From JAMBLL01 sp964387145 (lineage in GTDB: Bacteria > Actinomycetota > Acidimicrobiia > Spongiisociales > UBA5794), in contig CAYLVM010000041.1 in assembly GCA_964387145.1 (NCBI GenBank), positions 1 through 18,399 of the forward strand: DNA of 18,399 nucleotides. The letters are read 5' to 3'. Made by a program: the position numbers and the translations under genes. Of the stretch, positions 5,133 to 11,838 are shown piece by piece (position 1 is the stretch's first letter; every line of letters begins with the position of its first letter). The notes beneath the pieces are model-generated. The model had not been told where the DNA came from. It saw nothing but the letters and a program-made list of their open reading frames with translations, and made no database searches.

Positions 5133-7508
5133 TCAGTTCCTCGCATCCTGGATCGCCTGCCACACACGTTTGGGTCGCAACGGCATGTCTATGTGTTTGA
5201 CACCGAGATGGCTGACCGCGTCGACGACCGCGTTCACGATCGTCTGTGCAGACCCGATCGTACCGGCTTCCCCGATCCCCTTGACTCCGAGCGGGTTCAC
5301 ATCCGTGACCGTGACCGTGCGGTCAAGTGAGAACATCGGGAGGCTCTCTGCGGCCGGCAGCGGATAGTCCGCAAGCGATGAGGTCAGCAGGTTGCCCGTG
5401 TCGTCGTAGATCGCCTCCTCGAAGAGCGCCTGTGCAATGCCCTGTGCGATACCGCCATGTACCTGGCCGTCGACGATCATCGGGTTGATGACGTTGCCAC
5501 AGTCGTCGGTTGCCCAGTACTCGAGAATGTCGACGTCACCGGTGTCGGGGTCGACCTCGACGAGCGCCAGGTGCGATCCGAACGGCCACGTTGCGTTTGG
5601 TGGTGAGAACACGACCGACGACTCGAGGCCACCCTCGACCCCCTCAGGGAGGGTGTGGGGCTGGTACGCCGACTCAGCGATCTGTGCCCAGGTGACTGAA
5701 CGGTCGGGTGATCCCGCAACGTGGGCGCCACCATCGGCGAACTGGACGTCCTCCGGCGCAGCCTCGAGGAGATGGCCTGCAATGACAGCAGCCTTCTCCT
5801 TGACCCGGTTGGTCGCCTCGTAGGTCGCAGACCCATCGACGGCGATGGATCGCGACCCGAACGTGCCGACACCCATCGGTGAGTCGTTCGAATCACCGTG
5901 CTGGACCTCGATGTCGTCCATCGGGATCCCGAGGCCATCCGAGACGATCTGTGCCCACGTCGTTTCATGGCCCTGGCCACTCGGCCCGGTGCCGATCGTG
6001 ACCGTGCACGTCCCGTCAGGCTGGACCCTCACGACGCCGGAGCCGTTGAAGGCGGTCGGAAGGCCGTAGCCCGCCCATGAGAAGCCGAGGCCGGTGAGCG
6101 CGGAAGGACCGAACCCGCAGACCTCCACGTACGTGCTCAGGCCGATACCGAGCAGCCTGCCTTCGGCCCGTGCAGCGTCCCGCTTCGCCTTGAGCTCCTC
6201 ATAGCCGACCCTCGAGAGCAACGCGTCGAGGTTGGTCTCGTAGTCGCCAGAGTCCATCGTCATCCCGACGGCGGTCGTGACGGGGAACTGCTCCTTCTTC
6301 CAGTAGTTCGCCTTCCTGACGTCTGCAGGATCCATGCCGATCTCTCTGGCGAACACATCGATGATCCGCTCGAGGTAGTAGGCGGCCTCTGGCCTGCCTG
6401 CACCACGGTACGCATCCGTTGTCGGTGTGTTCGTCACGACACAGTGGAGTGCGTAGGACGTCGGGATGTCGTACTGCCCCGGTGCCACGAAGAGGCCGAG
6501 CAGCGGAATCGCTACGGTGAAGTTCTGGGAGTATGCGCCCATGTCACAGATCGCATCGAGCTCATAGCCGAGGATCTTGCCGTCGCTCGTCCCGGTGATC
6601 GTTGCCGTCCCGATCCACCCGCGGCCCTGGATCGAAGACACAGCAGCCTCACGGCGTGTCTCGGTCCACCGTACGGGCCTTCCGAGTTCCTTGGATGCAA
6701 AGCAACAAAGGAACTCGTCCGGGTACAGGTTGAGCTTGAGACCGAAGCCTCCGCCGACCTCTGGTGCGACGACCCTGACCTTGTTCGAGGGGATCCCGAA
6801 GGTCACCCCGATCGCTCCGGCGACCGCATGGGGAATCTGCGACGACGTCCACAGCTCTACCGAACCGTACCCATCGTTCCAGTCGGCAAGCACCGCTCTC
6901 GGCTCGATCGCCGTTGGGATGAGCCTCTGGTTCACCATCTCGAGGCTCACGACCACGGTGTCGTCCCGCTCCTTTGCCTCCTGGATGCCTGGAGACGGAT
7001 CGGGGAGCTCGACAACGCCTTCCCACCACGCGTGCCCTGCCCAGGTGAGCAGTGTGTTCGGCAGTCCTTCGTGGACTTGGATGGTGTCTGCCATCGCGTC
7101 CTTGAGATCGATGACCGCGTCTGTCGGCTCGTAGTCGACGAAGACGAGATCCGCTGCGTCCTGAGCGATGTAGCGGTCATCAGCGACCACCATGGCAACG
7201 GCCTCACCAACATGCTTGATGGCACCGTCGGCCAGCAACGGTCGGAGCGTCCCGACCGCGACCTGTGCAGGAGTCACCCCGAGGTGGCGGACGTCATCGA
7301 TGGTGTATACGGCGTGAACGCCGTCGAGGGCGAGTGCTTCAGACGCATCGATGCTGCTGATCGTCGCTGCAGCGAACGGGCTGCGCACGAACGCAACTGC
7401 CAGTTCGCCCGACCTCTTGATGTCGTCGACGTATCGGCCCTTGCCCTGGATCAGCGAGGGGTCTTCCTTACGGCGGACGATGCCGCCCATCACGCTCGTG
7501 GTACTCAC
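5133..7508 (-). CDS. coxL: CoxL-like molybdopterin subunit, form II (AYRGAGR)
   Basis: This 791-residue large subunit of the xanthine oxidase/CO dehydrogenase family holds the molybdopterin-cytosine-dinucleotide site. The N-terminus GGIVRRKEDPSLIQGKGRYVDDI is typical. Cofactor motif PEVGGGFGLK lies at 249-258. The active-site loop is AYRGAGR at 366-372, and the proposed catalytic base is Glu747 in GVKGIGEAG. Form I enzymes, proven to oxidise CO, have AYXCSFR with a copper-bound cysteine. That cysteine is absent here, so no Mo-Cu centre is expected. The enzyme may hydroxylate another small molecule. GTG at 7508 overlaps the coxS stop by four bases, with GGAGGTG just upstream. Length is normal and no disruption is seen. 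Confidence 0.95.
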   Translation of the reverse strand: MSTTSVMGGIVRRKEDPSLIQGKGRYVDDIKRSGELAVAFVRSPFAAATISSIDASEALALDGVHAVYTIDDVRHLGVTPAQVAVGTLRPLLADGAIKHVGEAVAMVVADDRYIAQDAADLVFVDYEPTDAVIDLKDAMADTIQVHEGLPNTLLTWAGHAWWEGVVELPDPSPGIQEAKERDDTVVVSLEMVNQRLIPTAIEPRAVLADWNDGYGSVELWTSSQIPHAVAGAIGVTFGIPSNKVRVVAPEVGGGFGLKLNLYPDEFLCCFASKELGRPVRWTETRREAAVSSIQGRGWIGTATITGTSDGKILGYELDAICDMGAYSQNFTVAIPLLGLFVAPGQYDIPTSYALHCVVTNTPTTDAYRGAGRPEAAYYLERIIDVFAREIGMDPADVRKANYWKKEQFPVTTAVGMTMDSGDYETNLDALLSRVGYEELKAKRDAARAEGRLLGIGLSTYVEVCGFGPSALTGLGFSWAGYGLPTAFNGSGVVRVQPDGTCTVTIGTGPSGQGHETTWAQIVSDGLGIPMDDIEVQHGDSNDSPMGVGTFGSRSIAVDGSATYEATNRVKEKAAVIAGHLLEAAPEDVQFADGGAHVAGSPDRSVTWAQIAESAYQPHTLPEGVEGGLESSVVFSPPNATWPFGSHLALVEVDPDTGDVDILEYWATDDCGNVINPMIVDGQVHGGIAQGIAQALFEEAIYDDTGNLLTSSLADYPLPAAESLPMFSLDRTVTVTDVNPLGVKGIGEAGTIGSAQTIVNAVVDAVSHLGVKHIDMPLRPKRVWQAIQDARN

Positions 7509-8005
7509 GTCGTCACCTCCGCCGATGCACCTTGTGGCTCTTCACCACGCAGCTTGGCACTCGCGTACTGGACGGACCGCACGATGTTGTGGTATCCCGT
7601 GCATCGGCACAGGTTGCCTTCGATACCGTGTCGTATCTCATCCTCGCTCGGGTCGTCATTCTCCTCGAGGAGCGCGATGGAGCTCATGATCATGCCGGGT
7701 GTGCAGTATCCGCACTGGAGGCCGTGGCGCTCCCAGAACCCTTCTTGTACCGGGTGCAGCTCTCCATCGTTTGCTGCGCCCTCGACCGTTCTCACCTCGG
7801 CGCCGTCGGCCTGGACGGCGAACATGGTGCAGGACTTGACGGCACGGCCATCGACGATGACCGTACATGCTCCGCAGTACCCCGTTTCGCACCCGACATG
7901 GGTACCGGTGAGACCGAGGTCCTCGCGCAGATAGTGGACCAGCAACCTTCGCGGTTCCACATCACTGCTCTGACTCGTTCCGTTGACTGAGATGCTGACT
8001 TCCAA
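7505..8005 (-). CDS. coxS: CoxS-like [2Fe-2S] subunit
   Basis: This 166-residue small subunit carries two [2Fe-2S] clusters that move electrons from the Mo site to FAD. The plant-type ferredoxin cluster uses Cys39, 44, 47 and 59 (GCETGYCGAC and later SC). The second cluster uses Cys98 and 101 (QCGYC) and Cys133 and 135 (LCRC). All eight ligands are present. The start is an unusual TTG at 8005, supported by GGGAGGG seven bases upstream and by the N-terminus EVSISVNG. The stop overlaps the coxL start (GTGA). A Glu/Ala-rich tail of about 15 residues follows the last helix. Confidence 0.95.
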   Translation of the reverse strand: MEVSISVNGTSQSSDVEPRRLLVHYLREDLGLTGTHVGCETGYCGACTVIVDGRAVKSCTMFAVQADGAEVRTVEGAANDGELHPVQEGFWERHGLQCGYCTPGMIMSSIALLEENDDPSEDEIRHGIEGNLCRCTGYHNIVRSVQYASAKLRGEEPQGASAEVTT

Positions 8006-8109
8006 GGTACGACCCTCCCGTCGACTCAGAGAAATGGGGCACGGCGCGTCGCACCGGCACCTGTTTCACCCTAGAGGACGCGGACGATCGATGCACAGAG
8101 AAGTGTGAA
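8006..8109 (-). promoter_or_regulatory. coxG-coxS gap, possible internal promoter
   Basis: This 104-bp gap is the only sizeable break in an operon whose other genes mostly touch or overlap. On the minus strand it holds TAGGGT (a TANNNT box) preceded at 18 bases by TGTGCA, a weak -35 match. An imperfect GC-rich stem-loop lies further downstream. It could give the S-L-M structural genes an independent promoter. The evidence is weak. Confidence 0.25.
8013..8019 (-). promoter_or_regulatory. Ribosome binding site that fixes the coxS TTG start
   Basis: GGGAGGG on the minus strand ends seven bases before TTG at 8005. No ATG or GTG lies nearby in frame, so this site decides the start. Confidence 0.7.
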
Positions 8110-8682
8110 CTACTCCCCGGAACGGGAAAAACGCGAGGCGATCCACCCAACGAGGGCCGACCACGTGCTCGAGAGGAACAACGTCAGGCCATGAACCTCG
8201 GACGCCGTGATCACCGCTGCATCCTCGGCCGTCGTGGCGTCGAGTTTCGCGTGGAGACACGACGAGAACTCGTCGATCAACCGCTTCGAGACCTCGTTCA
8301 CCAGCCCGGTCCTACCGAACTGAGCGATCGGGCCTGCGAGAGTGACCTTCGCATCGATCGTCACGTCGGTGGTCGCTGCATCGGCTTCGACCAACCGGAC
8401 ATCGACGGCCACCTGCCCCTGGCTGCCACCGGAGCGATCCACGCCACGGCCTTTGATGCTCGACGTGTACACCTCGTCATCGAAGGTGACCGTCGCCGTT
8501 CCTTCGAACGATGCTGAGATCGGGCCGAGTTTCACCGACACCCGTCCATCGTACGTCCCGTCGCCGTTGTCACTCGTCAGCTCGGCGCCGGGGAGACAGC
8601 GGGCGAGTTCAGGTACATCGTGGAAGAGGGTCCAGACCTCTGCGATCGGTTGCGTGACGGTGAACTGTTCGGTGATGTTCAT
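8110..8682 (-). CDS. coxG: CoxG-like SRPBCC protein, membrane link for the Mo hydroxylase
   Basis: This 190-residue protein belongs to the CoxG family (SRPBCC fold, hydrophobic cavity). The N-terminal strand-helix MNITEQFTV...VWTLFHDVPELARCLPGAEL is the family signature. GPISASFEGTATV lies at about 53-65 and GRTGLVNEVSKRLIDEF at about 123-139. A C-terminal segment (about 163-183) is hydrophobic or amphipathic (LTLFLSSTWSALVGWI) and probably binds the membrane. In known systems CoxG anchors CO dehydrogenase at the membrane and is implicated in handing electrons to quinone. AGGAGA precedes the ATG at 8682, which lies eight bases after the stop of the XdhC gene. Confidence 0.9.
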   Translation of the reverse strand: MNITEQFTVTQPIAEVWTLFHDVPELARCLPGAELTSDNGDGTYDGRVSVKLGPISASFEGTATVTFDDEVYTSSIKGRGVDRSGGSQGQVAVDVRLVEADAATTDVTIDAKVTLAGPIAQFGRTGLVNEVSKRLIDEFSSCLHAKLDATTAEDAAVITASEVHGLTLFLSSTWSALVGWIASRFSRSGE

Positions 8683-8690
8683 GGTGTCTC

Positions 8691-9455
8691 CTACAGCGCG
8701 TGAATCGGGGTGTCCGTACCACGCAACGATGTGGCGCTACCTGCCCCATACCGTACCTGGACGATCTCTGCGAGGATCGCTACCGCCGTCTCCGCCGGGG
8801 TCTTCCCCTTGAGGTCGAGGCCGATGGGCCCGTGGATCGCGTCGACCTCATCCTGGCTCCAGCCTTCGGCCATCAGTCGCTCCACCCGCATTGCATGGGT
8901 TCGTCGAGACCCCATCGCACCGAGGTACCTGATGGGTTTGCAATGCACAGCGTGGAACACGGGGATCTCGAAACGGCTGTCGTGGTTCAAGAGTACGACG
9001 TAGGTTCTGCGGTCCGGCTCGATGTGATCGAAGACCGCCTCAGGCCACGCGACGATCAGTTCATCGGCATCGGGAAAACGCTCGGGCGTCGCCCATGCAG
9101 CACGGGCATCGGCGACCACGACGCGGAACCCGAGCTCGCGGGCGAACAGCGACAACGGTTGTGCGATGTGACCTGCGCCAAAGATCAGCATGATCGGTGA
9201 TGGGGCGATCGTGTCGATGAAGATGCGGCGCTCACCGAACATCAACGATCTGCTCTCCTCCCTGTCCATGAGGGTGTTCGCATCAAAGATGATGTCATCG
9301 TCGAGCCACGGTGATCCGTCACCTGCAATGTCCCCCGTCGCTCGATCGACGACGACGGACGACCCGAGGTCTGGCCCGTCGATCACGGTGAGCATCGCAC
9401 CGAGTCGTTCTTCTTTCTTGAGCGCCGCAAGGGCGTTGAGGACGTCACTCACCAT
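8691..9455 (-). CDS. XdhC-like Rossmann-domain protein (Mo cofactor maturation)
   Basis: This 254-residue protein matches the C-terminal Rossmann domain of XdhC/CoxI-family maturases. After a divergent N-terminal part (1-85), the dinucleotide-type motif LIFGAGHIAQPLS lies at about 90-102. It is followed by LGFRVVVADAR, then ERFPDADELI, YVVLLNHDSRFE, and RYLGAMGSRRTHAMR with GPIGLDLKGKTPAE further on; all are family marks. XdhC proteins bind the Mo cofactor and promote its sulfuration and insertion. The ATG at 9455 overlaps the upstream gene by seven bases, so the two are translationally coupled. Together they equal one full-length XdhC. Confidence 0.9.
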   Translation of the reverse strand: MVSDVLNALAALKKEERLGAMLTVIDGPDLGSSVVVDRATGDIAGDGSPWLDDDIIFDANTLMDREESRSLMFGERRIFIDTIAPSPIMLIFGAGHIAQPLSLFARELGFRVVVADARAAWATPERFPDADELIVAWPEAVFDHIEPDRRTYVVLLNHDSRFEIPVFHAVHCKPIRYLGAMGSRRTHAMRVERLMAEGWSQDEVDAIHGPIGLDLKGKTPAETAVAILAEIVQVRYGAGSATSLRGTDTPIHAL

Positions 9456-9757
9456 GGTGCGATGAACACCTCGATCGTGCCACCGCAGGTGAGACCGACC
9501 TCGAACGCTTCGTCATCTGCAATGCCGTAGGTGACGAGACGGGGGGTACCGGTTGCGAGGACTGCTGCGGCGTGTTCACGCACATCGTTCTCCACACAGC
9601 CACCGCTCACGCTGCCTTCCATCTCACCATCTGACGAGATCAGCATCTTGGCGCCAACCCCTCGTGGTGCCGACCCCTTGACGGCGACGACGGTGGCAAC
9701 GGCAACGGCCTTGCCTTCTTGTGTCCAGCGGTTGTGGATCTCGAGAACTTCTCTCAT
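9449..9757 (-). CDS. XdhC/CoxI N-terminal-domain protein (stand-alone)
   Basis: This 102-residue protein consists of just the XdhC_CoxI domain. It begins with a helix (REVLEIHNRW), then AVATVVAVKGSAPRGVGAKML at about 18-38. Two cysteine motifs follow, GSVSGGCVE and GLTCGGTIEVFI, at about 48-56 and 88-99. These glycine/cysteine loops are thought to help handle the sulfurated Mo cofactor. Its ATG shares ATGA with the coxE stop, and its stop overlaps the start of the Rossmann-domain partner. The length is that of a single-domain family member, not a truncation. Confidence 0.9.
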   Translation of the reverse strand: MREVLEIHNRWTQEGKAVAVATVVAVKGSAPRGVGAKMLISSDGEMEGSVSGGCVENDVREHAAAVLATGTPRLVTYGIADDEAFEVGLTCGGTIEVFIAPW

Positions 9758-10914
9758 CGTGCGGCAACGCTCCTCGCTCGATCACTTGACTGTAGAAGCC
9801 CGACCAGGTCAACAAGGTTACGGGCGGTTCCCCCCGCCAACAAGTCGTCGACGAACGGAAGCGCAGCGGCCATCCCGCGAGCTTCAGGAGCGAACTGCGC
9901 GTGGCCGGCGAGGGGGTTCAGCCAGACGACCTGGTGAACGGCCCGTGAGAGGCGCCGCATCTCGAGCGCGAGGTGATCGGGTTCCCCGGTGTCCCAGCCG
10001 TCTGAGATGATCAGGACGATGGGTCCGGCTCCGCCGACCCTGCGTGACCAGTCGCGGTTGAAGGTTCCGATCGCATCGCCGATGCGGGTTCCGCCCGACC
10101 AGTCGGGGACCGCACGGGCGACGTCGGCGAGAGCCTCGGACGGGTTCCTACGACGGAGCTGGCGCGTGATCCTGGTGAGGCGAGTCGAAAAGACGAAGGA
10201 CTCGACGGTTCGGAACCTGAACTGGGCACCGTGGATGAAGTGGAGCAACATCTCGGAGTACCGCTCCATCGAGCCCGAAACATCCGCGATGACGATGAGC
10301 GGCCGCTGACGGAGTCGTCGCTCGGAGAACGCGAGCGGCATCAGGTCCCCTCCAGGGCCCGTCAACATCCGCATCGTCCGGCGAAGGTCCGGTGCCGACC
10401 CGTTCGATGCCGGACGCCAGCGTCTGGAGCGAACCGATGACGGGCTCCATGTCATCGACGCAAGGATCACAGCGACGGCAGCCGCTTCGTCGTCGCTGAG
10501 TTCGGAGAAGTCCACATCCATCAACTTCTCCGTCTCAGAGCCCCCGACCACGTCGAGCACATCGTCACGATCGTCACCGTCGTCCCCCGATGTGCCGCCC
10601 GCCGCGCCGATCCGCTGGACCCGGTGCAGCGGCGTACGCTGTACAACCCGCTCGACGACGGCGTCGAGGGCTATCACCACATCCCCAGAGAAGAACCGGT
10701 CGAAGAGGTCATCGAACATCGCGTTCTGACCACGACTCGTCACGACCACGGCGCGAAACGCCTCACGGACGTCTGCCCCTCGATGCATCCCGACGATGCG
10801 TACAGCCTCGACGAGGTTCCCGGTCGTTGCAGGTGTAACAGCGAATCCGTTGGATCGGAGCGATCGAACGAACACGATCAGATTCCCGGCCGCTGTATCA
10901 CCATCGATAGTCAT
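9754..10914 (-). CDS. coxE: CoxE-like VWA-domain maturation protein
   Basis: This 386-residue protein has the VWA_CoxE domain in its C-terminal half. MIDAS metal residues are visible: DVSGS (Asp211, Ser213, Ser215), a Thr in SGGTRIGD (276) and Asp305 in ISDGWD. The N-terminal helical part (1-95) includes GFAVTP. A very acidic low-complexity stretch (GDDGDDRDD, about 110-118) joins the two. In Oligotropha (now Afipia) carboxidovorans CoxD and CoxE take part in completing the CO dehydrogenase active site. MoxR AAA/VWA pairs act as metal-dependent chaperones. Its ATG shares ATGA with the coxD stop, and there is no independent Shine-Dalgarno sequence, so translation is coupled. Confidence 0.92.
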   Translation of the reverse strand: MTIDGDTAAGNLIVFVRSLRSNGFAVTPATTGNLVEAVRIVGMHRGADVREAFRAVVVTSRGQNAMFDDLFDRFFSGDVVIALDAVVERVVQRTPLHRVQRIGAAGGTSGDDGDDRDDVLDVVGGSETEKLMDVDFSELSDDEAAAVAVILASMTWSPSSVRSRRWRPASNGSAPDLRRTMRMLTGPGGDLMPLAFSERRLRQRPLIVIADVSGSMERYSEMLLHFIHGAQFRFRTVESFVFSTRLTRITRQLRRRNPSEALADVARAVPDWSGGTRIGDAIGTFNRDWSRRVGGAGPIVLIISDGWDTGEPDHLALEMRRLSRAVHQVVWLNPLAGHAQFAPEARGMAAALPFVDDLLAGGTARNLVDLVGLLQSSDRARSVAAR

Positions 10915-11783
10915 AGGAGGGACGCGGTTCCGGCGGAACGCACCGTTGCCATGTCCTCCTGGTACTTGACGATCACACCGAGCGTTGCGTCGACGGCTTC
11001 AGGGGAGAGCTGCACCTCGCCGAGAACCGCCAACGCTCGTGCCCAGTCGACCGTCTCGGCGACGCCCGGCGGCTTGAAGAGGTCGAGGTTCCGGAGCTTG
11101 TGCATCGCCTCCGCGAGTTCCCGCGTCAGCATCTCGGAGGTCCCCGGCGCCTTCTTGTGGAGAATCGCGACCTCGCGCTCGATGCTCGGGTAGTCGATCC
11201 AGTGGTAGATGCAGCGGCGCTTGACGGCATCGTGGATCTCACGAGTCCTGTTCGACGTGATGACGACCATCGGCGGCGTGTCCGCTCGCACGGTGCCGAC
11301 CTCGGGGATGGTGATCTGGAAGTCCGAGAGAAGCTCGAGAAGGTACGCCTCGAACTCCTCATCGGCCCTGTCGAGTTCATCGATCAACAGGACCGTCGGG
11401 AGGCCTTCGGCTGACCTGCGGATCGCCTGGAGGAGGGGGCGAGCGATGAGGTACTCCTCGCTCATGATGTCGTGAACGTCGACGTCGCCGCCGGTCGCCT
11501 CGAGCAAACGGATGGCGAGCATCTGGCGTGCATAGTCCCATTCGTACAGTGCATGTGAAGCGTCGAGTCCTTCGTAACACTGGAGCCGAATCAGCTCACC
11601 ACCGCTGATCGATGTCAGCACGTTGGCGATCTCTGTCTTTCCAACACCAGGCTCGCCTTCGACGAACAGGGGGCGTCCCATCTGCACTGCGAGGTGGATC
11701 GCAACGGACAGTCCCCGCTCCGGGACGTAGTCACGCTCGATGAATGCCGCTTCGAGGTCGTCCACGGTGCTGGGGAAACTCAT
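10911..11783 (-). CDS. coxD: CoxD-like MoxR-family AAA+ ATPase
   Basis: This 290-residue ATPase is the first gene of the cox operon. It has Walker A GEPGVGKT at 43-50, Walker B VLLIDELD at 131-138, sensor-1 TSN at 176-178 and the MoxR-type RRCIYHWIDYP at about 189-199. CoxD powers maturation of the Mo active site together with CoxE, the adjacent VWA protein. I chose ATG at 11783 over ATG at 11828. The shorter form starts like other MoxR proteins and has a TATTGT -10 box at exactly -12 to -7. The longer form would add 15 unrelated residues, although a weak GAGAGA precedes it. The gene is 55 bases downstream of the O-antigen ligase-like gene. Confidence 0.93.
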   Translation of the reverse strand: MSFPSTVDDLEAAFIERDYVPERGLSVAIHLAVQMGRPLFVEGEPGVGKTEIANVLTSISGGELIRLQCYEGLDASHALYEWDYARQMLAIRLLEATGGDVDVHDIMSEEYLIARPLLQAIRRSAEGLPTVLLIDELDRADEEFEAYLLELLSDFQITIPEVGTVRADTPPMVVITSNRTREIHDAVKRRCIYHWIDYPSIEREVAILHKKAPGTSEMLTRELAEAMHKLRNLDLFKPPGVAETVDWARALAVLGEVQLSPEAVDATLGVIVKYQEDMATVRSAGTASLL

Positions 11784-11789
11784 GTGAGG

Positions 11790-11795
11790 ACAATA
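11790..11795 (-). promoter_or_regulatory. -10 box of a leaderless cox operon promoter
   Basis: TATTGT on the minus strand is separated from the coxD ATG by CCTCAC, placing it at -12 to -7. A possible -35, TGTACG (11813-11818), is a weak match at 17-base spacing. The spacer contains the tandem repeat CGTCTGT-CGTCTGT (11797-11810), a possible regulator site. Confidence 0.6.
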
Positions 11796-11838
11796 GACAG
11801 ACGACAGACGACCGTACATCCCTCGCATCCGTTCTCTC

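Noticed and set aside
5133..7508. Annotation as a proven, form I CO dehydrogenase
   Set aside because: The AYXCSFR loop with its copper-binding cysteine is absent. AYRGAGR marks form II, whose CO activity is not established.
6444..7934. Long plus-strand open frame of 496 codons opposite coxL/coxS
   Set aside because: It is rich in Arg, Asp and His, has no recognisable domain, and lies antisense to well-conserved coxL and coxS. It is a high-GC shadow frame.
10561..10600. Repetitive cgtcacgatcgtcac tract as a possible repeat element
   Set aside because: It is the codon pattern of the acidic GDDGDDRDD linker in CoxE, not an independent repeat.
11784..11828. Upstream ATG for coxD
   Set aside because: It adds 15 residues foreign to MoxR proteins and would place the -10 box inside the gene. 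A GAGAGA upstream keeps it possible but less likely.
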